Assembly: GCA_026396875.1 (NCBI GenBank)
Contig: JAPLVY010000005.1
Coordinates: forward strand, 124,595-160,309
Length of the DNA: 35,715 bases
Direction: 5' to 3'
Source: Candidatus Falkowiibacteriota bacterium
GTDB taxonomy: Bacteria; Patescibacteriota; Patescibacteriia; Patescibacteriales; UBA12465
In this document: in pieces, positions 28,919 to 35,715 of the stretch
How the letters are laid out: each line of letters opens with the position of its first letter
Numbering within the stretch: the stretch's first letter is position 1
The notes under the pieces: model-generated
The model's database searches: none
What the model was told of the DNA's origin: nothing
The model's input: only the letters and a program-made list of their open reading frames with translations
Position numbers and translations under genes: made by a program

Positions 28919-31462
28919 CTAGTCGGTTAAATTAAAATCATTTGAGGAAATGGTGCAATTTAAAACGTCATCACAAACCTTGAAACTTACTTTGTGATAA
29001 CCACTAATTAAACCAGATAGATTGATTATTGCATTTTGGTTCCCGTTGGTGGAAATAAAGCTACCGCCATCAAGAGAGTATTCGATTGCTGATACTCCCC
29101 TGAGAGCACTGGCGCTTATTGTGGCGTTCATTTGTGGTTTTGCGACACTCTGGCCGTTTGCAGGGTAAGAGATGCTTAGAATTGGTTTATTGGCTTCGGT
29201 GTGAACGTTGTCATACTCAGTAGGTATTACTTCTAGTGTGCTCGTTGCCTTGTTGTTCTTTTTAAACCAATCTTGTACCCCCTTTTCCCAGCCAATAAAT
29301 TGTGGGTCTTTTTCTGGGTTTTCCGGTTTTGGACCAAGGGGATTGTCTTTGTCGACATAATACAGGATTGAGTGTGGGGCGCCAACAGCTCTTTCTTCAA
29401 TTAATTCTGGTGGCGTGGAGCTACTAGCCAGTAATCCGGAAAATTTATCAACCCGGATTACGTTCGCACCAGCAAGGTCGCCATCAATAATTGCTTTACC
29501 GGTTTTTGTATCATCAAATGGGGTAAAATTTTCCACCGATGAATTCTTTAGAGCTTCCTTCATAAAATCATGCCAAATTGGTGCTGCCAATACGCTGCCG
29601 TCAGATCCTGGTTTCATTTTTGTGTTGTCATTATTTCCAACCCAAACACCAGTAACTAGTGATGGTGTGTAGCCAATGGTCCAGGCGTCTCGAAAGTCAT
29701 TGGTGGTTCCTGTTTTGGCGGCAACCGGTCTTTCTCCAAGACTTAAAAAGTTATTGGCGGTGAAAATATAAGCACGTGCCTGATTGTCGGATAGGATACT
29801 ATTTATCATCTGGGTAGTTTTTTTGGAAAGCAGAGAGTCTTTTACTTTTGATTGGTTTTCTTCCAGGGTTTTTCCGTCCTTGTCTTCTATTTTAAGGATA
29901 GTAGTAATCTCTGGGACTCTCCCCTCTGTTGCAAAAACGCTAAAGGCGTTAGTGTGCTCAAGTAGTTTTACTTCCCCACCACCAAGAACCAGAGCTAAAC
30001 CATAGCGGTCTGGGTCGGTTAGGGTTGTGTAACCAAGATCATTGGCGTTGTTGATTACATTCTTGATGTCAGCCAAATAAATAGCTTTTACTGCTGGAAT
30101 GTTTAGTGATCCAGCCAGTGCTTGGCGGATACTTACGGGACCATTTTCCTTGAGATTATAATCCCTTGGTTCGTATGGGTTTGCTGGGTCAGTGGAAAAA
30201 TTAGTGTTTACGTCATAAAGAATTGTGTTTGGAGTATAGCCTTTCTCAAAAAGAGTGGCATAAACCAAAGGTTTCATGGATGAACCCGGCTGTCTTGGGC
30301 TAGTGGCAACATTTACCTGTCCATCGATAGAATCATCAAAATAGTCTCGTGAACCAACCATGGCTAAAACTTGGCCATTTTTCGGATCAATTGAAACTAG
30401 GGCCGCATTGTGGGCGTTATATTTTTCTGGATAATTTTTTGTTTTTTCAACTAGTATTTCCTCAGCAGCTTTTTGCTTGTCATAATCCAGGGTAGTGATT
30501 ACTTTTAATCCACCCTGTTCCATTACTTTTTCACCATATTTTTCAGAAAGAATATCCTTGATATACATCACAAAATGTGGGGCGGTGATACTGGCTTCCG
30601 GTTTTTGAAATTTAATCTCCTCCTTTTTTGCCTGATCTCCCTGTTCTTTTGTGACATACCCCTGTTCAACCATTAAGTCGAGAACATAGTCTTTTCTTCC
30701 GAGCAACAAGTCTTTGTGTGATCCATATGGTGAATAACGACTGGGGGCTTGAGGTAGGGCGGCAAGAATAGCAGCCTCAGCCAAATCGACTTCACCAACC
30801 TTTTTTCCGAAATATTTTTGACTAGCCTCTTCAACGCCGTAAGCGCTTGATCCATAAGGAATCTCATTTAAATACATCTGAAGAATTTGATCCTTATTAA
30901 ACTTTTTTTCAATTCTTTGCGCCAAAACCATTTCTTTAATTTTTCTGGGCAAACTTTTTTCGGAAGTAAGAATAGCGTTTTTTACTAATTGCTGAGTCAG
31001 AGTAGATCCACCAGCGGAACGTCTATAAATAACATTAGTTACTATTGTACGAAACATTGCCCAAAGACTAATTCCCCCGTGTTTATAAAAATTTTTATCT
31101 TCGATGGCTATGGTTGCGTGTTTAACGTTGTCTGGAATTTCATTAATTGAAACCAGGGTTCTTTTTTGTGCCCCATGAATTTCATACAAGAGATGTTCTC
31201 CTGTTCGGTCGTAAATCTTTGTGCTTTGGGCAACCTCGCGGTTGATTAATTGATTTGGGTTTGGTAGGTCGCGGGAAAACCAGATTACCATGGCAGCTAA
31301 AGCGAGAATTCCAAGCAAAAAAAGGGATGCCAAAATTTTTAGCATTCTTTTATTAAAAATCCTACGCCAAATTCCCCGGTTTTCTGGCTGGGGTTTGTCG
31401 GTTCTTTTTGTTACCGAATATTTATAGGCGTTCTGGTTATTTTGAAAATGTTTTATCGGCAT
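28919..31462 (-). CDS. class A penicillin-binding protein (PBP1a type)
   Basis: A bifunctional peptidoglycan synthase, 847 residues. A membrane anchor is at about 42-63. The GT51 glycosyltransferase domain has HATIAIEDKNFYKHGG (catalytic Glu121), GGSTLTQQLVKNAI and KIKEMVLAQRIEKKF NKDQIL. The transpeptidase domain has SSMK (Ser394 nucleophile, Lys397), SLN (452-454) and KTGTTNDFRDAW (583-594). A C-terminal extension (about 760-847) looks like a Big/Ig-type fold (ISYPANGQSV, IEYSLDGGSF). The protein acts on the outer face of the membrane. Its promoter is at 31486-31514. Such a complete enzyme implies a peptidoglycan wall in this organism. Confidence 0.94.
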   Translation of the reverse strand: MPIKHFQNNQNAYKYSVTKRTDKPQPENRGIWRRIFNKRMLKILASLFLLGILALAAMVIWFSRDLPNPNQLINREVAQSTKIYDRTGEHLLYEIHGAQKRTLVSINEIPDNVKHATIAIEDKNFYKHGGISLWAMFRTIVTNVIYRRSAGGSTLTQQLVKNAILTSEKSLPRKIKEMVLAQRIEKKFNKDQILQMYLNEIPYGSSAYGVEEASQKYFGKKVGEVDLAEAAILAALPQAPSRYSPYGSHKDLLLGRKDYVLDLMVEQGYVTKEQGDQAKKEEIKFQKPEASITAPHFVMYIKDILSEKYGEKVMEQGGLKVITTLDYDKQKAAEEILVEKTKNYPEKYNAHNAALVSIDPKNGQVLAMVGSRDYFDDSIDGQVNVATSPRQPGSSMKPLVYATLFEKGYTPNTILYDVNTNFSTDPANPYEPRDYNLKENGPVSIRQALAGSLNIPAVKAIYLADIKNVINNANDLGYTTLTDPDRYGLALVLGGGEVKLLEHTNAFSVFATEGRVPEITTILKIEDKDGKTLEENQSKVKDSLLSKKTTQMINSILSDNQARAYIFTANNFLSLGERPVAAKTGTTNDFRDAWTIGYTPSLVTGVWVGNNDNTKMKPGSDGSVLAAPIWHDFMKEALKNSSVENFTPFDDTKTGKAIIDGDLAGANVIRVDKFSGLLASSSTPPELIEERAVGAPHSILYYVDKDNPLGPKPENPEKDPQFIGWEKGVQDWFKKNNKATSTLEVIPTEYDNVHTEANKPILSISYPANGQSVAKPQMNATISASALRGVSAIEYSLDGGSFISTNGNQNAIINLSGLISGYHKVSFKVCDDVLNCTISSNDFNLTD

Positions 31463-31485
31463 ATTTTTTATAATTTATTAACACT

Positions 31486-31514
31486 ATTATATCCTAGAAT
31501 ATGGTAGTTGTGAA
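31486..31514 (-). promoter_or_regulatory. PBP promoter
   Basis: On the minus strand: -35 TTCACA (31509-31514), 17-nt spacer, -10 TATAAT (31486-31491). The predicted start is about 31479, giving a 17-nt leader. Confidence 0.7.
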
Positions 31515-31520
31515 TTTTCA

Positions 31521-31548
31521 ATAAAAAAAGGAGCCTTTTCAGTCCTTT
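31521..31548 (-). terminator. terminator of the 57-residue gene
   Basis: On the minus strand: AAAGGA, a loop that can pair further as CT-GAAA-AG, TCCTTTTTT. It lies just after the small gene at 31566 and just before the PBP promoter. Confidence 0.65.
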
Positions 31549-31565
31549 CGTTTGTTTTTAGTGTC

Positions 31566-31739
31566 TTACTTACAGTGCTCCAATGCTTTTTGATATTTTT
31601 TGGTCAGGGTTGACTCGAGCCCCAAAATTAGTTTTTTGCATTCTTCTTCTAATGCCATTAACTCTTGAACTTTAGCTGGGCTACTTGGTTGTTTGCCTAA
31701 TTCGTCTAGGCGATTAAAAATTTGTTGTATTCTTTCCAT
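31566..31739 (-). CDS. small helical protein of 57 residues, unknown function
   Basis: Not recognised. The product begins MERIQQIFNRLDELGKQ and is mostly amphipathic helix: a first helix to about 16, a PSSPAK turn, then two more helical stretches (VQELMALEEECKKLILGLES; LTKKYQKALEHCK). It has two Cys and no membrane segment. The gene has its own promoter (31784-31812) and terminator, which support a real transcript. The ATG has no Shine-Dalgarno site, as is common here. It is divergent from the rRNA methyltransferase. Confidence 0.6.
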   Translation of the reverse strand: MERIQQIFNRLDELGKQPSSPAKVQELMALEEECKKLILGLESTLTKKYQKALEHCK

Positions 31740-31783
31740 TTCTTAATTTTTTTTCGTTTAATTATTTAGTTGTTAACTCCAAT

Positions 31784-31834
31784 ATCTTATGATGAGACCC
31801 TGTTTTTGTCAAATTGGTTTTTTATCGTTATAAT
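31784..31834. promoter_or_regulatory. divergent promoters sharing one -35 region
   Basis: Plus: TTGTCA (31806-31811), 17-nt spacer, TATAAT (31829-31834), predicted start at the ATG of rlmB (31841). Minus: TTGACA (31807-31812), 17-nt spacer, TAAGAT (31784-31789), predicted start about 31777 for the 57-residue gene. The two -35 boxes overlap by 5 bp, so the polymerase cannot occupy both at once. Confidence 0.7.
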
Positions 31835-31840
31835 AGCCTT

Positions 31841-32626
31841 ATGGAAAATATTACTAGCATTAGTAACCCCAAAATAAAGCTTCTAATGACCTTAAGAACC
31901 AAAAGCGCTAAGCGCAAAGAGGCTGGTTTATTTTTAATTGATGGTCTAAGAGAGGTTAAGGAGGCGATAAGAAATGGTTTAATAATAGAGCAGTTATTTT
32001 ATTGTGAACAACTTGTTGATAACTTCAAGGAAATTCAAAATCTTGGCCAAGAATTAACAAAATTAAGCAAGGAAGCTTTTCTTAAAGTTTGCTATAAAGA
32101 GTCACCAGATGGTGTTATTGCCCTAGCCAAAGCGGTGAGTAAATCGCTGAAAGATTTGAAGGTTACCAAAAACTCTATATTTTTGGTATTGGAGGCGGTG
32201 GAAAAGCCTGGTAATCTTGGGGCAATTTTAAGAACGGCTCGAGCGGGAGGGGTGAGTGGAATAATTTTAAATAATCAGCAGACGGATATTTTCAACCCCA
32301 ATGTAATTCGTGCTAGTCAGGGTTTTGTTTTTGCGATCCCAGTTGTGGAGGCCAACACCAAGGAAACAATTGATTTCTTTGCTAAAAATAAAGTAAAAAG
32401 TTTTGCAACCAGCCTGCGGGCGAAAAAATCCTATATAAAAGCCGATTATTCCGGACCAAGCGCCTTTGTTTTTGGTACGGAGGCCGATGGTCTGAGCGAT
32501 TATTGGCAAAATAGTGCTAGTGAATTAATTAAAATACCAATGATGAGAGAAATGGATTCACTAAATGTTTCGGTTAGTGCAGCTTTGGTGGTTTTTGAGG
32601 CTCTTCGGCAGAGAGGCAAGCTTTAA
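31841..32626 (+). CDS. rlmB: SpoU/TrmH-family rRNA 2'-O-methyltransferase
   Basis: SpoU-class SPOUT enzymes 2'-O-methylate ribose in rRNA or tRNA using SAM; this one is nearest to RlmB/TsnR-like 23S rRNA methyltransferases. It has 261 residues. An N-terminal L30e-like substrate-binding domain (about 1-100) has SISNPKIKLLMTLRTKSAKR. The knotted catalytic domain has motif 1 EKPGNLGAILRTARAGG, motif 2 FVFGTEADGLS and motif 3 IPMMREMDSLNVSVSAAL. The ATG at 31841 coincides with the predicted transcript start, so the mRNA is probably leaderless; an upstream in-frame ATG (31814) lies inside the promoter. The exact target base is not certain. Confidence 0.88.
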   Translation: MENITSISNPKIKLLMTLRTKSAKRKEAGLFLIDGLREVKEAIRNGLIIEQLFYCEQLVDNFKEIQNLGQELTKLSKEAFLKVCYKESPDGVIALAKAVSKSLKDLKVTKNSIFLVLEAVEKPGNLGAILRTARAGGVSGIILNNQQTDIFNPNVIRASQGFVFAIPVVEANTKETIDFFAKNKVKSFATSLRAKKSYIKADYSGPSAFVFGTEADGLSDYWQNSASELIKIPMMREMDSLNVSVSAALVVFEALRQRGKL

Positions 32627-32655
32627 TTGACTAAAAGCAGGGGATTGTGTAATAT
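32627..32655 (+). promoter_or_regulatory. promoter of the tRNA-Arg / miniprotein / tRNA-His unit
   Basis: -35 TTGACT (32627-32632, directly after the rlmB stop), 17-nt spacer, -10 TAATAT (32650-32655). The predicted start is about 32662. Confidence 0.6.
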
Positions 32656-32681
32656 CAGAATTGCCTGTGAGGTAAAAATAC

Positions 32682-32753
32682 GCGCCCATAGTTCAATGGA
32701 TAGAACACCAGCCTTCTAAGCTGGTCATGAGGGTTCGATTCCCCCTGGGCGTA
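32682..32753 (+). tRNA. tRNA-Arg (anticodon TCT)
   Basis: The acceptor GCGCCCA pairs with TGGGCGT (G-T at the end pair), the anticodon loop is CTTCTAA within CCAGC/GCTGG, and the T arm has GGGTTCGATTCCC. CCA is not encoded. Confidence 0.92.
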
Positions 32754-32781
32754 CGTTGTATTATAAATTAAGTTTAAATTT

Positions 32782-32907
32782 ATGGAAGAAAACAAAAACA
32801 AAGAAGAAGGCGTTGAGGAGGAAATGGCTGATGGCTGTGATTGTAGTCATTGTCATCATCATTGTGGTTCTGATGAAGAAGAAAATGAAGAAGGTGATCG
32901 CGAATAA
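32782..32907 (+). CDS. 41-residue acidic Cys/His-rich miniprotein
   Basis: Not recognised. An ATG-to-TAA frame of 42 codons lies between two tRNA genes. It has an acidic start (MEENKNKEEGVEEEMADG), a compact cluster CDCSHCHHHCG (residues 19-29) with four Cys and four His, and an acidic end (SDEEENEEGDRE). The density of Cys/His in a very acidic peptide suggests metal binding (Zn, Cu or Ni), though this is inferred. There is no signal peptide, membrane segment or ribosome site. No terminator separates it from either tRNA. A chance frame is possible, but the composition is far from random for this AT-rich DNA. Confidence 0.55.
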   Translation: MEENKNKEEGVEEEMADGCDCSHCHHHCGSDEEENEEGDRE

Positions 32908-32936
32908 TTAAGATTTTTGGTAGAATTCAGATAATG

Positions 32937-33009
32937 GTGCCCATGGTGTAGTGGTAACACAGCAGGTTGTGGTCCTGTTATTTCGGGTCCGATTCCCGAT
33001 GGGCACCCA
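32937..33009 (+). tRNA. tRNA-His (anticodon GTG)
   Basis: An 8-bp acceptor GTGCCCAT / ATGGGCAC includes the His-specific G-1 paired with C73. The anticodon loop is TTGTGGT (GTG), the T arm has CGGGTCCGATTCCCG, and CCA is encoded (33007-33009). Confidence 0.95.
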
Positions 33010-33013
33010 GATA

Positions 33014-33038
33014 GAAAAGTAGGTGAAAGCCTATTTTT
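33014..33038 (+). terminator. tRNA-His terminator
   Basis: AAAAG-TAGG, loop TGAAAG, CCTA-TTTTTT. The stem is short but followed by a T tract. Confidence 0.6.
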
Positions 33039-33173
33039 TGTTGGGGTTTTTTGATTTATTGTGACTGAACTAGTGCTGGAAAAGTGATTAAATTATTTCC
33101 CGTCTCAGAAATTGTAGCCACTTAGTAACAAAAAAGAGTATAATATTTAAATAAGAAACTATCGATTATAAAT

Positions 33174-33938
33174 ATGGTCACCAAAGAACTTCTTGATTAT
33201 ATTAAACAACAAAAAGCACAGGGGATTAGTGAGGAGTTAATAGTCAATACACTAACTGATAAAGGTTGGGCGAAAGATGACATTGCAATTGCTAGAGAAA
33301 ATTTGGCACCCCCTAATCTCACACCACAACCACCCAACAATAATTTAGGCAAGCCAGTTTTTAAAGGGCGCCTACTAATATGGTTCTTATTATTAATCCA
33401 AGCTGCAAGTATTGTCGTGGTGATGTCGGCAGAGGCATATAACTTCAGAAGGGGGCAAACAACAAAGAATACCCCACCAATTTGTCACACGGAGTATGGA
33501 GGAGCGTATGCACAGTCGGTTTGTTCTATTCCACTCTCACCAAGTCCAAGTGATTTTCCTATGATGGTGATGTTTGCTGCTTCTGGGGTTTTTTTCTTCT
33601 CTTCTCTGTTGGCATTTTTTGTTTCAAGAAGACTGATAAAAAAATACAGGGAAACTGGCGCTAGTGATTCGAAGCTCTTAAAATTTTTTAGAACATCGTC
33701 AGGGATTATCATGTTTTCTTTCTTATTTGTTGTGGCGGTTACTCTGGTGCTAATGTTTGATAGGTCGGCAATCACATGGGATTGGATTGGCATGTCCATT
33801 TGTTTTGAGGCTATAGTAGCACTAATACTCCTAATATCGTTTAAACATAAACAGGATATAATTTCCATTATCACCACTTTTGTATTCGTCGCGATTGGTC
33901 TGATTGGCTTGAATATATTGGATAAATATGTTTATTAA
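33174..33938 (+). CDS. four-helix membrane protein with an N-terminal helical domain
   Basis: Function not recognised. It has 254 residues. The N-terminal 45 residues (ELLDYIKQQKAQGISEELIV, then NTLTDKGWAKDDIAIAREN) form a small three-helix unit reminiscent of UBA-like folds. A Pro-rich linker and four membrane helices follow: about 65-83, 124-146, 172-194 and 200-245 (the last probably two). The loop after helix 1 faces outward and has two Cys (ICHTEYGGAYAQSVCS) that could form a disulfide. TATAAT at 33139-33144 is a likely -10, without a good -35. It stands alone between the tRNA unit and a convergent regulator gene. Confidence 0.7.
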   Translation: MVTKELLDYIKQQKAQGISEELIVNTLTDKGWAKDDIAIARENLAPPNLTPQPPNNNLGKPVFKGRLLIWFLLLIQAASIVVVMSAEAYNFRRGQTTKNTPPICHTEYGGAYAQSVCSIPLSPSPSDFPMMVMFAASGVFFFSSLLAFFVSRRLIKKYRETGASDSKLLKFFRTSSGIIMFSFLFVVAVTLVLMFDRSAITWDWIGMSICFEAIVALILLISFKHKQDIISIITTFVFVAIGLIGLNILDKYVY

Positions 33939-33995
33939 ATCACAAATTTCTCACTCCTTCGTGTTGCTCTAAATTGTGGTTATGTTTAATTCCCC

Positions 33996-34027
33996 AAAAA
34001 AATCCCGCCTTTAAGCGAGATTTTTTG
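33996..34027. terminator. bidirectional terminator
   Basis: AAAAAAATC-C-CGC, loop CTTTAA, GCG-A-GATTTTTT, with one mismatch. It lies between the convergent 33174 gene and the TrmB-type regulator. Confidence 0.75.
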
Positions 34028-34035
34028 TTTATCTT

Positions 34036-34800
34036 CTATTTACTAGGCAAAACTCCCCACAATAAATCAAATACTAATTTTTGCAGATCAGCCAGTTCTT
34101 TTGATTCAATAATAATCGCAATCTTTTCCTTCCAGGAGGCAATTAACATTTTGTTGTCATAAATATTAACTTCCGGAGAAAAGGTCATTTCGCCTTCCGG
34201 AAGAAATCTGGTATCACGCATCTCTTCTTGATTATGCAAAGATCTTTCTATTGACATTTTATTTCTCGGTACGATTGCTCTGGCGAAAACCTTGTTGGCG
34301 GTTCTTCTTTTATAGTATTCTGGAAAAAAATTAGGCAACCCCTCATGCATGGTCTGCACGTTTGCGTAGCCACGAATAATTTCCTTGGATTTTACAGTGT
34401 CTTCATAAGCTTCACGCATCCCCTTATCCCCCTCAAAAAACTGAACACGTGGTTTTGTTTTTCCATAAATATTTTGCAGAGAGATAAACTGTGGTAACAA
34501 GTCACTAACTTTACTTTTTTGCTTGTCAATCTCTTTTATCTTTTCTTCTTTTTCTCGGTCCAGGTAAGTTAATAAATGTTTTGGGTCCAGAGCATTAAAA
34601 TAGGTGCCGGCCCCTTTTTTGTATTTACTAATCAAGCCTTTTTGCATTAAGGTTTCGCAGATATCATAAACCGTAGTCCGATTCAAACCAGTTTTTTTGG
34701 ATATTTCATTGGCTTTTTCTGAGCCAATCTCTAAAAGTGATAAATAGACGGCCGACTCTTTTTCGGAAAAATTAAGTTGTTTTAAAACAGAATTTATCAT
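34036..34800 (-). CDS. TrmB-family transcriptional regulator
   Basis: TrmB-type regulators are winged-helix proteins, common in archaea, that often sense sugars. The 254-residue product has the N-terminal winged helix (about 1-75): LNFSEKESAVYLSLLEIGSE, then KANEISKKTGLNRTTVYDIC and LMQKGLISKYKKG. A coiled-coil dimer helix follows (about 75-110, DREKEEKIKEIDKQKSKVSD). The C-terminal domain (about 117-254, VQFFEGDKGMREAYEDTVKS) matches the TrmB-associated sensor region that resembles a phospholipase D half. It is divergent from the radical SAM gene with 90 nt between. A promoter and an inverted repeat at its own start suggest autoregulation. Confidence 0.85.
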   Translation of the reverse strand: MINSVLKQLNFSEKESAVYLSLLEIGSEKANEISKKTGLNRTTVYDICETLMQKGLISKYKKGAGTYFNALDPKHLLTYLDREKEEKIKEIDKQKSKVSDLLPQFISLQNIYGKTKPRVQFFEGDKGMREAYEDTVKSKEIIRGYANVQTMHEGLPNFFPEYYKRRTANKVFARAIVPRNKMSIERSLHNQEEMRDTRFLPEGEMTFSPEVNIYDNKMLIASWKEKIAIIIESKELADLQKLVFDLLWGVLPSK

Positions 34801-34858
34801 AATGTTGTGGAAAATATTTCAACATTTTTATTGTATAATATGAGCCAAAATTTGTCAA
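34801..34858 (-). promoter_or_regulatory. promoter and candidate operator of the TrmB-type gene
   Basis: On the minus strand: -35 TTGACA (34853-34858), 17-nt spacer, -10 TACAAT (34830-34835), start about 34823. An inverted repeat AATGTTG-N12-CAACATT (34801-34826) with a near-palindromic centre covers the transcript start, as an autoregulatory operator would. Confidence 0.6.
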
Positions 34859-34890
34859 TTATAAAGATGGTTTTTTAGTAATACCTAGAC

Positions 34891-35715
34891 ATGATTTTGT
34901 CAAATAAAATATACTATAAACATCAAGATAGAGTCTACAGTAACTGCCGTTTAAACTGTAAGGGCTGTTACGTTAAACAGGATGATCTTTTTAAGGATCA
35001 CAACCTAATTCACCCAGACATGATTATGGACATGATCGAGGAAGCGGTTACCAGACTTGGCACTAAAACCATTAAGTATTTGGGGCCATCAGAATTTTTT
35101 CGTGATCCTGATATTTTTAAATATCTTGATCGTTTTGCTAAGTTGGACGTTATTCTTGGGGTCTTCGTGAAGGATCCAATGTTTGGCGACGACAATGAAG
35201 TTGAGGAGCTTTTTGGTCGGATAGGAATACACAGTTCAGAGCAGCTAATTAAAAAACTAGCAACTTATAGGAACTTAAGAATTCTTTTTAATTTTCGGTC
35301 ATTTGATGACGAAAAGACTAATGATTTGGTTAGGGGTGGATATGTTGGAAAAGCTGATTATCAGGGAAATTACAAGTTAGTTCAAACTCGTGCCCTTCAG
35401 CTTTTATATCAATATTTCACTAAAGCAGAGATAGAGAAAGGTAGGGAGTCGCGCTTGATTATAATAAATACACCAATAATCAGCGAGACAATTGCCGAGG
35501 CCTTTGAAATCTACACCTATTTTTTTGATCGAGGAATTCCGGTTTTATCAACCACATCAATGCAAAGTGGTTGTGGCGGAAAGCTTTATGGAGACCTTGA
35601 TAAAAATTTTCTTAATGACTTTCAGCGCTACTATGCTAAGGCGATCGCCTATTCTTTAAAGAGGGGTATTATTTCGCATGAGTATCTACAAAAGCTCGGT
35701 CCATCGCCATATGCC
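34891..35715 (+). CDS. radical SAM-like protein, 3' end beyond window
   Basis: An open frame of 275 codons without a stop before the window edge. The N-terminus contains CRLNCKGCY with Cys19, Cys23 and Cys26 in the CxxxCxxC arrangement of radical SAM [4Fe-4S] clusters. TKTIKYLGPSEFFRDPDIFK then resembles the region after strand 2, where SAM contacts lie. A later LSTTSMQSGCGGKLYG segment has one more Cys. The substrate is unknown. The ATG at 34891 is the first in frame after a stop and lies 90 nt from the divergent TrmB-type regulator, which probably controls it. A metallo-oxidoreductase other than radical SAM is less likely given the Cys spacing. Confidence 0.75.
   Translation, partial: MILSNKIYYKHQDRVYSNCRLNCKGCYVKQDDLFKDHNLIHPDMIMDMIEEAVTRLGTKTIKYLGPSEFFRDPDIFKYLDRFAKLDVILGVFVKDPMFGDDNEVEELFGRIGIHSSEQLIKKLATYRNLRILFNFRSFDDEKTNDLVRGGYVGKADYQGNYKLVQTRALQLLYQYFTKAEIEKGRESRLIIINTPIISETIAEAFEIYTYFFDRGIPVLSTTSMQSGCGGKLYGDLDKNFLNDFQRYYAKAIAYSLKRGIISHEYLQKLGPSPYA

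Noticed and set aside
33485-33877. A 130-codon minus-strand frame within the 33174 gene
   Set aside because: It is antisense to a membrane protein gene that has its own -10 and terminator; no independent signal supports it.
1-35715. CRISPR arrays, insertion sequences, prophage or integron features
   Set aside because: No regularly spaced repeats, transposase or integrase genes, or target-site duplications were seen on reading both strands.

Overview
The window reads as a chromosomal segment of a small-genome, AT-rich bacterium, most likely a Patescibacteria/CPR member of the Parcubacteria type. The main reasons are a large family of short two-helix TrbC/VirB2-like pilin proteins, an archaeal-type cytidylate kinase, very tight gene packing, few Shine-Dalgarno sites, and the local absence of partners that usually flank dnaA/dnaN (recF, jag, mnmE/mnmG). 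TAA, TAG and at least one TGA act as stops, so the standard bacterial code fits. The lineage is an inference from gene content; no 16S gene is present.

Layout. 1-1363 (minus): tRNA-Val, tRNA-Leu, rplS (L19) and an archaeal-type CMP kinase. 1426-6221 (plus): an unusual SMC protein and a YifB/ComM-like ATPase. 6278-9644 (plus): an operon with a solute-binding lipoprotein, a pilin-like protein, a RodZ-like HTH membrane protein, a methyltransferase and a membrane protein. It ends at a terminator and is followed by a YraN-family gene. 10146-12958 (plus): seven tandem pilin-like genes with their own strong promoter and final terminator. 13030-14708: two divergent exported-protein genes (coiled-coil protein; 3D-domain protein) whose promoters flank a perfect DnaA box. 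14804-16876: tRNA-Leu, lgt and an MFS transporter as one probable transcript. 16919-21719: tRNA-Gly and a surface-glycan block (two glycosyltransferases, a glycosidase-like protein, a DMT transporter). 21817-23017 (minus): trxB-like reductase, tRNA-Ala, tRNA-Arg. 23196-24399: bactofilin and a degenerate diacylglycerol-kinase-like protein. 24457-28879: the origin region, yidC-yidD-rnpA-rpmH divergent from dnaA-dnaN, with a candidate oriC between dnaA and dnaN. 28919-31462 (minus): class A penicillin-binding protein. 31566-33009: a 57-residue gene, a SpoU-type rRNA methyltransferase, and tRNA-Arg / Cys-His miniprotein / tRNA-His. 33174-35715: a membrane protein, a TrmB-type regulator, and a divergent radical SAM gene cut by the window edge.

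How it fits together. Most of the window is housekeeping (replication start, ribosome, membrane insertion, wall synthesis, lipoprotein modification). The accessory interest is in the cell envelope: eight pilin-like paralogues close to two genes of DNA-uptake-linked families (YifB/ComM, YraN), a glycan operon, bactofilin, PBP1 and exported proteins. The strongest candidates for something new are the seven-gene pilin array with paired hairpins, the SMC whose two coiled-coil arms carry mirrored duplicated modules and no visible hinge, and the Cys/His miniprotein embedded between two tRNAs. Promoters are strikingly uniform (TTGACA-like, 17-nt spacer, TATAAT-like, often with TGC before the -10). 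Several genes carry terminator-shaped hairpins in their short leaders.
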